From: an uncultured Prevotellaceae bacterium
GTDB taxonomy: Bacteria; Bacteroidota; Bacteroidia; Bacteroidales; Bacteroidaceae
Direction: 5' to 3'
NCBI GenBank assembly: GCA_900316315.1
Contig: ONCK01000004.1
Coordinates: 62,001 to 126,000 of the forward strand
Length of the DNA: 64,000 bases
The notes beneath the pieces were generated by a model. The model was not told the DNA's origin. It ran no database searches and worked only from the letters and a program-made list of their open reading frames with translations. The translations under genes and the position numbers were made by a program. Below, in pieces: positions 34,969 through 44,305 of this stretch; the first letter of the stretch is position 1, and every line of letters starts with the position of its first letter.

Positions 34969-35745
34969 GTGAAGATTAAGGAAGTCATTGCGACCCTTGA
35001 GTATTTCGCGCCTCTGCCCCTGCAGGAGAGCTATGACAACGCCGGCCTGCAAGTGGGACTGACAGAGACGGAAGTTTCAGGGGTCTTGTTGTGTCTAGAC
35101 GTCACGGAAGACGTGCTCAAAGAGGCTGTGCACAGCGGTTGCAATCTCGTGGTGAGCCATCATCCGCTGCTCTTTCATGCGCTCAAGCATCTTACGGAAG
35201 ACACGCTCCCGGAACGCTGCGCCCGCTACGCGGTCATGCACGACCTCACTATCTACTCTGCGCATACCAATCTCGATAACTGCGAAGGTGGGGTCAACTA
35301 CGAGATAGCCCGACGCATGGACCTGCATGATCTAGCTCTGCTCCAGCCCCATGCAGACGGCGGCGGAAGCGGCGTTGTGGGGACTTTACCCGCGGAGATG
35401 TCGGCTGAGGACTTCTTGCACCAGTTGAAGCGGACCTTTGAGGTGGAGTGTCTTACCGCCAATGCCCTTCTCGACCGGCCCATCAGCAAGGTCGCCCTTT
35501 GTGGTGGCGCCGGCAGCTTCCTGCTCGACGAAGCGCTGAGTCAAGGCTGCGATGCTTTTGTCACAGGTGAGATGCACTACCATGAGTACTTTGGCCTCGA
35601 GCACCGGATACAGATAGCCGTGATGGGACATTACCAGAGCGAGCATTACACCAAGCATCTGCTTGCGGAAATCATCAGACACGACTGGCCCGAGGTTAAA
35701 CTCGTAGAGACTACAATCAATACTAATCCGATCAGATACATTTAA
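34969..35745 (+). CDS. Nif3-like dinuclear metal centre protein (DUF34)
   Basis: 258 residues from a GTG start (MKIKEVIATLEYFAP); a TTG two codons earlier is also possible. The metal ligands are in LVVSHHPLLFH, YSAHTNLDN and GHYQSEHYTKH. This is the compact form without the CutA-like insert found in many Bacteroidetes and Gram-positive members. The family forms toroidal hexamers; it has been linked to folate-related enzyme or damage-control roles but no firm activity is known. It is followed after 15 bp by the zinc-ribbon gene, a conserved pair. Confidence 0.88.
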   Translation: MKIKEVIATLEYFAPLPLQESYDNAGLQVGLTETEVSGVLLCLDVTEDVLKEAVHSGCNLVVSHHPLLFHALKHLTEDTLPERCARYAVMHDLTIYSAHTNLDNCEGGVNYEIARRMDLHDLALLQPHADGGGSGVVGTLPAEMSAEDFLHQLKRTFEVECLTANALLDRPISKVALCGGAGSFLLDEALSQGCDAFVTGEMHYHEYFGLEHRIQIAVMGHYQSEHYTKHLLAEIIRHDWPEVKLVETTINTNPIRYI

Positions 35746-35760
35746 TTAATAATATACAGC

Positions 35761-36603
35761 ATGGCAACAAAACAAACGACCCCCACGGAGATGACCGTGG
35801 AAGAGAAGCTTAAGACGCTCTATGACTTGCAGAAAGTACTCTCTCGCATAGACGAGATACGCACTATTCGAGGAGAACTGCCTCTGGAGGTACAGGATCT
35901 TTCCGATGCCATAGAAGGCCTCTCCCTGCGTATCTCTAAGTACAGAGAGGAAATGAGCCAGATCAATACATCCATCGCCAAGTGGAAGGCAGAGCGCGCC
36001 CAGGCTCAAACTGTCATCGAACGCGCACAGGCTAATCTCGACAACGTGGCCAATAGCCGCGAGTATGACAGCCTGTCCAAGGAGATAGAGTATCAGCAAC
36101 TCGAGATTCAGCTCCGCGACAAGCGTATAAATGAAGGACAGGCCCACTACACTCATCTCGAGGAGGAAGTAGACCAGTTTGTGACAGAGCGCGAGGAGCG
36201 CGAGCGCGATCTTGACCAAAAGAAGCAGGAACTGGACGATATCATCTCAGAGAATAAGGCTGAGGAAGACCGTCTGCGCGAGCAGGCCAAGGTACTTGAG
36301 GAGAAGATTGAGCCCCGTCTGCTCATGGCCTTCAAGCGTATACGTAAGAATACCCACAATGGACTGGGCATCGTCACGGTAGAGCGTGACGCCTGTGGAG
36401 GCTGCTTTGCCAAGATACCGCCCCAGCGCCAGCTGGATGTGCTGATGCACAAGAAGATCATCGTTTGCGAGTACTGCGGCCGCATCCTCATCGACCCAGA
36501 ACTGGCTGGTATAGAGCAGCCTAAGCCTCAGGTCGAAGAAAAGAAGAAGACGCGGAAGCGCGCTACGTCCCGCACCGTCAAAAAGACGACTGAGGCTAAA
36601 TAG
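35761..36603 (+). CDS. Coiled-coil protein with C4 zinc ribbon
   Basis: 280 residues. Residues 10-200 are almost entirely a charged coiled coil. A zinc ribbon follows (ERDACGGCFAKIPP and VCEYCGRIL, four cysteines), then a basic Lys/Arg/Thr-rich tail (KKKTRKRATSRTVKKT). This is the DUF164/CdsZ-type family that is often paired with the Nif3-like protein. The tail suggests nucleic-acid contact. Function not established in Bacteroidetes. Confidence 0.85.
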   Translation: MATKQTTPTEMTVEEKLKTLYDLQKVLSRIDEIRTIRGELPLEVQDLSDAIEGLSLRISKYREEMSQINTSIAKWKAERAQAQTVIERAQANLDNVANSREYDSLSKEIEYQQLEIQLRDKRINEGQAHYTHLEEEVDQFVTEREERERDLDQKKQELDDIISENKAEEDRLREQAKVLEEKIEPRLLMAFKRIRKNTHNGLGIVTVERDACGGCFAKIPPQRQLDVLMHKKIIVCEYCGRILIDPELAGIEQPKPQVEEKKKTRKRATSRTVKKTTEAK

Positions 36604-36626
36604 ATCAGCTTTAGCGATATATACAG

Positions 36627-36668
36627 TGTCCGCTCCCTTGGAGTCACATGACTTTGAGGGAGCGGACA
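36627..36668 (+). terminator. Hairpin after the zinc-ribbon gene
   Basis: Perfect 12-bp stem (TGTCCGCTCCCT/AGGGAGCGGACA), 18-nt loop, 23 bp past the stop codon. There is no T run, so it may be a processing or stabilising hairpin rather than a classical terminator. Confidence 0.55.
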
Positions 36669-37232
36669 TGTCGTATCTGGAATTCTCAGGAGGATAATCA
36701 AGAGGCGTAAGGACGCTCTTGCAAATTTGCGGAATCGTCGAGGACAAGACAATAGCCCTTGGTAGACGGATAAAAGGGCAATATGACTTTGTCGGGTCGG
36801 TTTCTGACGGGAAAAGAGAAATCTAGGAACATATATATAATAATGTAGACAGCGTTTTCTGCGCCCCTGCTACTATTTGGCTGGCTACAATAAGGAAAAT
36901 GTTTGATGCAAGGATAGTCCAGCGAAGACTCGCTGTATGCTCGACGCGGGTGAACGCTTGATTTGCTTGGTACTGGATAATGAGGAAGTGGCCGGCTTAT
37001 CATTGGGAGGGGCTGTATAAAGCTCTTTAGCTGAGCAAACTGGATATCGAAGGAAGGCAAGATCATATTGTCAAGATAGGCGTCTCGTCGGTGTTGATCT
37101 TGACTGGCTATGAGTCTGTCAAGAACATCAGACAGATGGATGCGACAGATGTTTCCTGTGCGATGAGTAGGCATCTTTGGGACCCGCAAACGCTTAAAAG
37201 AAGCTCCGAAGGTGATGCTTTGCTGAGCGAAC
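36669..37232. other. Intergenic region, no gene recognised
   Basis: About 560 bp between converging genes. Short frames on both strands without homology or ribosome sites. Confidence 0.45.
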
Positions 37233-38060
37233 TCAAACGGAAAGGGTATGGCGCCGCGCAGAGGGCAGGCAAGTGATGTAAGGACGCCGGTGGCGACAGT
37301 CTTGGACTTGATTGAGATCTATAGTGGCGCGAAGCAGAGCGGGCTGATCTGAGGCTCTCGCAACAACTTGCCCATCGGGGTCGATGACAAGCGACTGGCC
37401 AGCAAACAGGACGTCTCCTTCACGCCCTACTCGATTGCAGAAGGCGATAAAAACATTGTTTTGGAAAGCTTGTACGCGCATTTCCCACTCATACATCTCA
37501 AGCGGTTCTGTCTGGAGATTGGCTGTAGGCACAAGGATAAGCTGGGCGCCCTGCAAGGCGCAGGATCGGATGCTCTCCGGGAGATGCCTGTCAAAGCAGA
37601 TGACGATGCCGACTCGTCCCCAAGGCGTGTCGTAGACACGAAATCCCTCCTTGGAAGGGGTATAGTAGTCGGTCTCCCAAAACTGAGGCAATCCCATTAC
37701 GTGTACCATCATGTTGCGGCCGACCAAACGTCCCTCTGCGCTGATAAGCAGCGAGGTGTCGTAGGGCTTGTCCCCCTGTAGCATATATACATTGGGCGAG
37801 ATCCAAAGGTGATGCTGCTGGGTAGCGCTAATCAGGCGGTTGATATGCCAATCCTCGGCATCCAGCAGATAGTCTTCGGCAGTGTGGCCATAGTGGGAGC
37901 TCAACTCGTCTCTGTGGTAGAGGGGGAAGAAAGGGGTAAGCTGGATTTCGGGAAAGAGAAGGAGGTCGGCGTCCTCGGCTTGGGCAATGTAGCGGAGCGA
38001 GGTGTCGAGATTGGTATCCATATCCGGAGACATGGACATTTGGGCGAGGGCTATCTGCAT
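37233..38060 (-). CDS. Nitrilase-superfamily protein lacking the usual catalytic lysine
   Basis: 275 residues in the carbon-nitrogen hydrolase fold. The catalytic glutamate is in LLFPEIQLTPF and the cysteine in IVICFDRHLPESIR, and the WEMRVQAFQNNVF segment has the second glutamate. At the site where the family has its lysine (normally YRK-x-H) this protein reads GRNMMVHVMG, with methionine in place of lysine. The rest of the fold looks intact and of normal length, so it is either an altered enzyme or a binding protein. No pathway neighbours give a substrate. Confidence 0.78.
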   Translation of the reverse strand: MQIALAQMSMSPDMDTNLDTSLRYIAQAEDADLLLFPEIQLTPFFPLYHRDELSSHYGHTAEDYLLDAEDWHINRLISATQQHHLWISPNVYMLQGDKPYDTSLLISAEGRLVGRNMMVHVMGLPQFWETDYYTPSKEGFRVYDTPWGRVGIVICFDRHLPESIRSCALQGAQLILVPTANLQTEPLEMYEWEMRVQAFQNNVFIAFCNRVGREGDVLFAGQSLVIDPDGQVVARASDQPALLRATIDLNQVQDCRHRRPYITCLPSARRHTLSV

Positions 38061-38186
38061 GGGAAAGGAAAGTGAAAAATATGGATATGCTGTTTGGCGT
38101 AAGCGCTGTCTGATTTGCGAACTTGTCGGGGGACTGGCGAGCCGGAGACAGTACGGGATGCATCGTTTGCCGGCTCGATGTAGACG

Positions 38187-38639
38187 CTATAGGAGTTGAT
38201 CATAAGCGGGGATTTCAGGAAGGAAGCGAGCCGTCTGGCGTCCGTGATCGATGTGGAGGCAATAGTGGGCAATGCCGTTGCTGACCGTGAGATAAGGAGC
38301 ATGGACTACAGTATTGTAGACTCTAATCTGATCAAATACGTGCTGGGTAATCTCAACCGAAGGCGCCTTGTACTCTATCACCATACGAGGGGTCATATCG
38401 TGGGCAAAGAGCAGACTGTCGCAACGGAGTCGTTGGTGATTGACGGAAAGCGTGATCTCGTTGCCCAGAAGCGCTGTGGGATAACCCTTGTCGTGGATAA
38501 GGTAGTGGATGAAGTGTTGGCGTACCCATTCCTCAGGAGTCAGGGCTACATATCGGCGGCGCAAAGGATCGAAGATTTGCTTCGCTCCGTTGACAAGGCG
38601 AATATTTGTCTCAAATGAGGGTAGGTTTAAGGTCAACAT
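38187..38639 (-). CDS. Small HsdR N-terminal-like (HSDR_N_2) protein
   Basis: 150 residues matching only the endonuclease-like N-terminal domain of type I restriction subunits: VRQHFIHYLIHDKGYP, then a PD-(D/E)xK-like core (RLRCDSLLFAHDMTPRMVIEYKAPS, with D and ExK placed as in the active site) and a helix with QIRVYNTVV. The helicase part and HsdM/HsdS are absent. Orphans of this type are common in Bacteroidetes and often lie next to holA, as here. Probably a housekeeping nuclease or DNA-binding protein, not a restriction system. Confidence 0.82.
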   Translation of the reverse strand: MLTLNLPSFETNIRLVNGAKQIFDPLRRRYVALTPEEWVRQHFIHYLIHDKGYPTALLGNEITLSVNHQRLRCDSLLFAHDMTPRMVIEYKAPSVEITQHVFDQIRVYNTVVHAPYLTVSNGIAHYCLHIDHGRQTARFLPEIPAYDQLL

Positions 38640-38643
38640 TTGC

Positions 38644-38651
38644 TATATTTG
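38644..38651 (+). promoter_or_regulatory. -7 element of the AMP nucleosidase gene
   Basis: TATATTTG, 41 bp before the ATG at 38693. It overlaps the start region of the divergent HsdR-N gene, whose ATG is at 38639. Confidence 0.55.
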
Positions 38652-38692
38652 CACTTAAAAGTGGCTTTGTTAGACGCAAAAATAACAAATTT

Positions 38693-39469
38693 ATGAAGAC
38701 AAAGCAAGAGATAGCTTGCAATTGGCTCGAGAGATATACTAGGCAGAAGCTGGAAGATTTCAGCAAGTACATCTTGCTGACCAACTTCAACAATTATATT
38801 GATCTATTCTGTGATGAGTGTGACATTGCCCGTGTTGGCTACGACAGCAATATGCGTATAGCCAACGGCAAGGGTATTACGATGATCAACTTTGGTATGG
38901 GCAGCCCCAATGCGGCTCTTATCATGGATCTGCTGAGTGCCATCAAGCCCAAGGCGTGTCTATTTCTGGGCAAATGCGGAGCTCTGCCGGAGAAGGTGCA
39001 CGTAGGCGACTTCATCCTCCCGCTGGCAGCTGTCAGGGGTGAAGGTACGAGCAACGACTACTTCCCCGCCGAAGTGCCGAGTCTGCCTGCTTTTATCCTG
39101 GAGCGTGCTGTCTCGACGGTTCTCCGAAATCATCATCTGGATTATTGGACGGGTAGTGTCTACACGACCAACCGCAGACTTTGGGAACATGATGCGCAGT
39201 TTAAGAACTACCTCTTGCGGACACGCGCCATGGCTGTGGATATGGAGAGTGCTACGCTGTTTAGCGTAGGATTTTACAATCACATACCCGTCGGCGCCCT
39301 CTTGCTTGTGAGCGACAATCCGATGATGCCCGATGGCGTAAAGACGATACAGAGTGACAACCTTGTGACGCAAGAATTCGCCCAACGCCATGTGGAGATG
39401 GGCATCTTGGCTCTGCAAGAGATCATCAACGATTCTGAGACGGTGAGACATATCAAGTTTGAATTCTGA
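38693..39469 (+). CDS. amn: AMP nucleosidase
   Basis: 258 residues from MKTKQEIACNW; an upstream frame extension is not conserved and lies before the promoter element. It is the short Bacteroidetes form: a nucleoside-phosphorylase fold with KGITMINFGMGSPNAALIM, FLGKCGALPE, and the purine/ribose site AVDMESATLFSVGF. It splits AMP to adenine and ribose 5-phosphate, adjusting adenylate pools. The next gene, holA, follows after 9 bp. Confidence 0.9.
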   Translation: MKTKQEIACNWLERYTRQKLEDFSKYILLTNFNNYIDLFCDECDIARVGYDSNMRIANGKGITMINFGMGSPNAALIMDLLSAIKPKACLFLGKCGALPEKVHVGDFILPLAAVRGEGTSNDYFPAEVPSLPAFILERAVSTVLRNHHLDYWTGSVYTTNRRLWEHDAQFKNYLLRTRAMAVDMESATLFSVGFYNHIPVGALLLVSDNPMMPDGVKTIQSDNLVTQEFAQRHVEMGILALQEIINDSETVRHIKFEF

Positions 39470-39478
39470 TTTTCATCT

Positions 39479-40501
39479 ATGGCGACACAAAACGTGCAGT
39501 CCTTTGAGCAGATTATGCGGGATATCAAGTCCGGTCACCTCAAGCCGGCCTATCTGCTGATGGGTGTGGAGAATTACTATATTGACCGAATAGCGGAGGC
39601 TGTAGTCGAAGCCGCGTTGCGCCCGGATGAGCGGGATTTTGGACTCAATACCTTTTATGGTGGCGACGCCAGCGTCAGCGATATTATCAATACGGCTCAG
39701 AGTTTCCCGATGGGGACAGAGCGGAGCGTGGTCCTGGTCAAGGAAGCTCAGTCCCTTAAAGGAATTGAAAACCTTGTCAACTATTTGCAACGCCCTCAGC
39801 CATCCACCGTATTGCTTCTCATCTATAAGAATGGGGCCGCTGACCGTCGTAAGAAATACGTGACCCTTATCAGTTCCATAGGCGTAGTCTATGAAGCCAA
39901 GAAGGTCGCCGATCGCGAGTTGCCGGCCCTAATCAGAGCGTATGCCAAGCAGAAAGGTTTTGCTATGGATGAAAAGTCGATTAGCCTTATTGCCGACTCT
40001 ATTGGGCCGGACTTGATACGCCTCTTCGGAGAGATGGACAAACTCTTCATCTCAATGCCGCAAGGGCAGCGCGCCGTTACTCCCGAACTGGTCGAACGCA
40101 ATATAGGTATAAGTAAGGATTTTAATTTTTTTGAGTTGCAAAATGCACTCGTAAATCGTGATGTGCACAAGGCCTTTCAGATAGCGAAGTATTTTGATCA
40201 GAATCCGAAGGCAAATCCCATACAGGTGGTTTTGCCGCAACTCTTCCGCTACTTCTCCTCCCTAATGATTGCCCACTATTCGCCCGACCGCTCAAGTCTG
40301 GGGCTGGCCAACGTCCTCGGACAACAAGAGTGGATGGTGCGCCGCAACATCCTCCCGGCAATGCGAAGCTACTCGGCGCGAAAAGTGCTCGAAATACTGG
40401 ACCAAATAAGGTTTGCCGACGAGCAGTCCAAGGGTATGGGAGGAGTAAAACTGTCGAGCGGCGACATCCTGAAACAACTCTTGTCCTTTATCCTCGGCTA
40501 G
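39479..40501 (+). CDS. holA: DNA polymerase III subunit delta
   Basis: 340 residues. Typical delta features: HLKPAYLLMGVENYYIDRIAEAV at the N-terminus, then RSVVLVKEAQSLKGIENLVNYL, a helical collar domain and LKQLLSFI at the end. It opens the beta clamp in the clamp-loader complex. It sits 9 bp behind amn and both probably share one transcript that ends at the hairpin at 40576. Confidence 0.93.
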   Translation: MATQNVQSFEQIMRDIKSGHLKPAYLLMGVENYYIDRIAEAVVEAALRPDERDFGLNTFYGGDASVSDIINTAQSFPMGTERSVVLVKEAQSLKGIENLVNYLQRPQPSTVLLLIYKNGAADRRKKYVTLISSIGVVYEAKKVADRELPALIRAYAKQKGFAMDEKSISLIADSIGPDLIRLFGEMDKLFISMPQGQRAVTPELVERNIGISKDFNFFELQNALVNRDVHKAFQIAKYFDQNPKANPIQVVLPQLFRYFSSLMIAHYSPDRSSLGLANVLGQQEWMVRRNILPAMRSYSARKVLEILDQIRFADEQSKGMGGVKLSSGDILKQLLSFILG

Positions 40502-40575
40502 AGGGCGCCCGTCCCCCGTTAGACAGATTTTATACGCGTCCAGAAGGCCCATCAGTTTTCGTACAGAAGCGCTTC

Positions 40576-40598
40576 AAAACCCGGCAACGCGGGTTTTT
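40576..40598 (+). terminator. Terminator of the amn-holA unit
   Basis: Stem AAAACCCG/CGGGTTTT with a 6-nt loop, merging with a T run, 75 bp past the holA stop. Confidence 0.8.
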
Positions 40599-41013
40599 AC
40601 ACACTTGGACGGGCTATTAGACTTCAGCCAGAAGTGACTTTTTCCCCGGTAAAGCAAGCTTAGTTCGGCTTAGTAGAAAAATCAGCCGTGAACAAAACCA
40701 GCCTCACGGTCCGCTGAATGTCGACCAGAAGTTCCTCCTTTGCTCCATTGCCAGTCTGTAAACATACGCCATTACTGACACGCTCAGAGCGGCCCATTTG
40801 GCAACAGGCGACGGATGGAGCCTCAATCACATTCCCCTTTGCTCAATGACTTGTCCCTGTAATCTCTGTCGTTCTCCATCGCTGTACGATGATTTCTCCC
40901 TCTGCTATTCAACTATCCCCGAAAGTCTTTTAGCACTTCAACCGAAGTCATTCCTAAAAGCTTAGCTTATCTGCATAGACAGTCAAACTAATCACGAGCC
41001 AACTGGAGAATAA

Positions 41014-41301
41014 TATTTTATATAAAAAGTTGAACCGAAATTCTCAGTTTATATTCAAATACATAAAGGTGAAAATTTAATTGAAATACTGCTACAACTC
41101 ACTGAAAGCCGGCAAATTGCAATCAATATTTGACTGCTATTTAACAGACTGGCTATCAGGTGATAATAACTCGCCTTCTAGCTTAAGCTACATCGGACTT
41201 AGCTTAAACTACATCCGACCTTGTAGTGCGAACAAGGCAACTGAGATAAACAATATCGGCACTTCTATGAGACGATAATTTGATTTTATTATATAAAAAA
41301 G
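41014..41301 (+). repeat. Dispersed element copy C
   Basis: 288 bp, from TTTTATATAAAAAGT on the left to TTATTATATAAAAAAGT on the right, the two ends being similar in direct orientation. The palindrome region is 41193-41218, with more substitutions than in copies A and B. It shares AACTCGCCTTCTAG and ATCGGCACTT with the others. Confidence 0.78.
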
Positions 41302-41728
41302 TAATGGGCTGTCTAAGACAACGTCAGGCTGCTGTACACTTTGAGGATTTTCCAGAGAAAGGGACAGCATACAGACGACATTGTTTCCAGATTGGAATTT
41401 TTCAAACGAAAACTGTCAAGGCGGCAGCACGACAAACAAAGGCTGGGTGGCTTAACAAAGTAGGCGAGTGTGAGCAGAAGTTGTTTTGGCCTCATGTCTG
41501 CTGCCTTCTGGGAGTTACCGATAGACCTTTCTCGCTGTCTGTAAAATAACAGTTTTCGTATGCCGTGACACGTCCTCTACGTTCAAACTGAAATGCGTTC
41601 GAGTTAATCTGAAAGACGCTATGTATACTAAGAGTCCAGATCATCCGAATAGCAAAACGGTATGCTCGTTTCCACGGATATCTACAGAGTCCTTACTACT
41701 CTTAATATTGATCGACGAATCTCAGTCA

Positions 41729-41911
41729 GCAGTAACTTCTGTTCCGACGAAGACAACTTAAAGCTTCTCAGGCAGGCTTTAGGTATCAGTCAGAAATGTT
41801 TCCTATTCTAGCAATGCAAACTTTTATTCTTCAAGGAGACTTTCAGACTATTGCAGAGACAATCTCAGTCCTGGCGATGCAAGTTTTCTCTTCCTCAAGC
41901 AGATGTCAGAC
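41729..41911. repeat. Degenerate tandem repeat, 63-bp (3 x 21) period
   Basis: The blocks at 41809-41848 and 41872-41911 are clearly related (GCAATGCAAACTTT against GCGATGCAAGTTTT; both end TCAGAC) and lie 63 bp apart. A third, more decayed block begins 63 bp before the first. Inside, AACTT-like words recur every 21 bp (41734, 41755). No reading frame is maintained. Confidence 0.55.
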
Positions 41912-43674
41912 CTCGACCTGAAGCGATTTTGTGCTAATATACTTATGGACTCCTCAGTGACTACCTTCCAGTTGGGTGATATGTAGAAAACCCATCCCAA
42001 AAGTATCTAAAAACAGATTGTGCTTTAACAGAATGGATACCGATTAGCATCTGTACGGATCCGTCAACCTCATTGCATATAGGTCGCTTCCTCTTTTATC
42101 TCTGCTACGAACTTTTATTACTGTGCTTTTTATGGCACTAAATCGGAATGCTATTTTTTCAACTTCGCATGGCTAAGTGCTAATTCGCTGGTTTTTCAGG
42201 AAACTAAGGCGGAACTTAGATTTATCAATTTTGAGTGGCGGATTGCGAAGGAAGAGTTTCAGAGATTCAATACCGAGGGCACTTTTCTCTGTCTTATCCT
42301 ATGAAATGCCAAATTAGTTTTTTTTTGAGGACAAAAGCGAATGCTAAATTTTGTGCCTCGTTTGTGAAAACACATATTGTGTTGTATGGGGGATTTCCGT
42401 GAAAAGAAAGAGACCTTAATTTGTTTACCGTTTCCCTTTCTGACATTGTAAGTCGTTTTTAGCCTATAAAGGCGATGATGAAAGAGAGAGTCGTTTCGCG
42501 GTAATCTGTTTGTGTGAATCTGCCCAGCTCTATCTGACACACATGCAGGTAAATTTTCTGTGGAGAGATATCAGCTTCGAATTTTAGTTAGGTTGAGATT
42601 TTGTACTATCTGTTTAGGGCTTGTGGAAAATCTGAACATAGATGTCTTTTGGCAGAAGGGTCGGATGATGGCTAAAGAATAGGTACACGAAAGTAAGTCC
42701 CCAGAAAAAACATTGGGGAATATTTTTTATTTTGGCTCAATTTGAAAAATATAAGTCTGACTTGTTGGAGACCCTTGCTCGGAAATCCGTGATATCTGAG
42801 CAGTCTTCTTGAGACGAAATCAAGTGCTGTCTGACTAGAGTAGGGGGCGAAAGGACAAGGATAGAATTGCGATGAGACACTTATGGATTTGTGAGAAATA
42901 AATCAGCGAGGAGTAATTTTTAATCGGCAATTTTAGAAGGTAGTTTTTGGTAGGAGAGGTACCCATTTTCAAGTTTCAATTTGCACAGATTTGAGTTAGA
43001 TGATCGAAATTTTGTTACACAAAAAAATAGACTTTTTTGCTTTGTAATTAAGCTGTTATGAGGGAAGTTGAGTGCTTGAAAATCGAGTAAAAAAAAGTGA
43101 CTGAGACTCTGTAAACAAAGTTGGATTTTTCTCGACATTTGGCCTTAAATTTTCCGAAAAGTGCGCATTTGTAAGTTTTTTGCATTCACATTTAGCGGGT
43201 TTTAATTTTGAAAGTTCATAATGAGTTCAAGATTCAATCAAGATGCACGAGGATAGTTAATACAGAATTGAAGATTGTAAAACTTTAGTTTGTGAATTTC
43301 GAAAATGTGATTTCGAAAATTAAAGCTCAGTATTCAATTTCTTATTACTGATGTTACGATGACGTATATCACTTAAAATCAAAATAATATACCTATTTTA
43401 CAACATAAAACTTTAATGGTAAATAAATATATATTCAAATGGGGTTTAGTTGGCGTAGTTTGATTGTGTTTTTGTGAATATAACATATTTAATAATCTGT
43501 ATTTTATTATTTCTTGTTAGAGAAAAAATAAAGAGATGTTAGATAGGGAATATTAGAAACTAGATCTGTAATTCACAAAACAAGATTTTAGAATTTAAAG
43601 TTCAAAACTTAAAACTTGAAAATTTCGATTTGAAAAAATATAGATTTGTGATACTTCAAATGAAAACTTTGTTT

Positions 43675-43682
43675 TAACTTTG
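43675..43682 (+). promoter_or_regulatory. -7 element of the XRE regulator gene
   Basis: TAACTTTG, 47 bp before the ATG at 43730, at the edge of the AT-rich desert. Confidence 0.5.
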
Positions 43683-43729
43683 CAAAGTCAAGAAAAATCG
43701 ACATTTTGCCGCTTAAATTCACACTTGGT

Positions 43730-44305
43730 ATGGAAATCAAAGATAGAATCAAGCAACTTATGGAGTCGATGAACATGTCGCAAAAAGATTTTGCTCGATT
43801 GCTCAACATGTCATCAGGATCTTTGTCCAATATATTTTTAGGTAGAAATCGTCCGACCAATAATCATACGATGGCTATCCATAAAGCATTCCCTAATGTC
43901 AATATTAATTGGCTGCTTTTTGGTGAAGGTCAGATGTACGACCAGTGTCCTTCTTCTTCGGCTGGAAATGCTCCCTCTCTGTTTGAAGAAGGTGACAATG
44001 TGACGGGAGGTGAAGTAGACGAGATGGCTTCCGGCTTACAGCAGACGCCTACCAATTTGCAACAGGTGGCTTCTGGTTCACAGCAGACGTCATCTAGTTT
44101 TCCGCCAGTTTCTACTAGTTCGCTAGCCGCGGGGACAGGTACGGATCGTCCTCTGCCTTTTACCCTTTCAGCTGCACCGCAGGGCGTACGGACCTCCACA
44201 CCTCGTCCGGCTAAGGCCGAGTATGTTAGGCGCCAAGTAAAGGAGATACGCGTATTTTACGATGATGGGACCTATGAGTCCTTTGTCCCTTCAGAAAAGG
44301 GGTGA
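43730..44305 (+). CDS. XRE-type DNA-binding protein with low-complexity linker
   Basis: 191 residues from MEIKDRIKQLMESMNMSQ; the TTG eight codons earlier is less likely. Residues 1-70 are a Cro/CI helix-turn-helix (SQKDFARLLNMSSGSLSNIF) ending in INWLLFGEGQMYDQ, as in Bacteroidetes XRE proteins. The middle is a Ser/Thr/Gln-rich linker with short repeats (LQQTPTNLQQVASGSQQTSS), and the C-terminus returns to order (RRQVKEIRVFYDDGTYESF). The gene is an island in a 5.7-kb gene-poor stretch. Target unknown. Confidence 0.82.
   Translation: MEIKDRIKQLMESMNMSQKDFARLLNMSSGSLSNIFLGRNRPTNNHTMAIHKAFPNVNINWLLFGEGQMYDQCPSSSAGNAPSLFEEGDNVTGGEVDEMASGLQQTPTNLQQVASGSQQTSSSFPPVSTSSLAAGTGTDRPLPFTLSAAPQGVRTSTPRPAKAEYVRRQVKEIRVFYDDGTYESFVPSEKG

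Larger units (their letters stand above)
40599..43674. other. Gene desert, partly AT-rich
   Basis: About 3.1 kb without a credible gene. It contains a dispersed element (41014-41301) and a 21-bp-phased repeat (about 41729-41911). From about 42550 the sequence turns strongly AT-rich and stays so until the XRE gene at 43730. The frames listed by length here are short and have no recognised product. Confidence 0.6.

Noticed and set aside
38187-38639. A type I restriction-modification system
   Set aside because: Only the N-terminal nuclease-like domain is present; no helicase, methylase or specificity gene is nearby.
41280-41549. An 89-codon frame after dispersed element C
   Set aside because: It starts within the element end and has no recognised sequence pattern.
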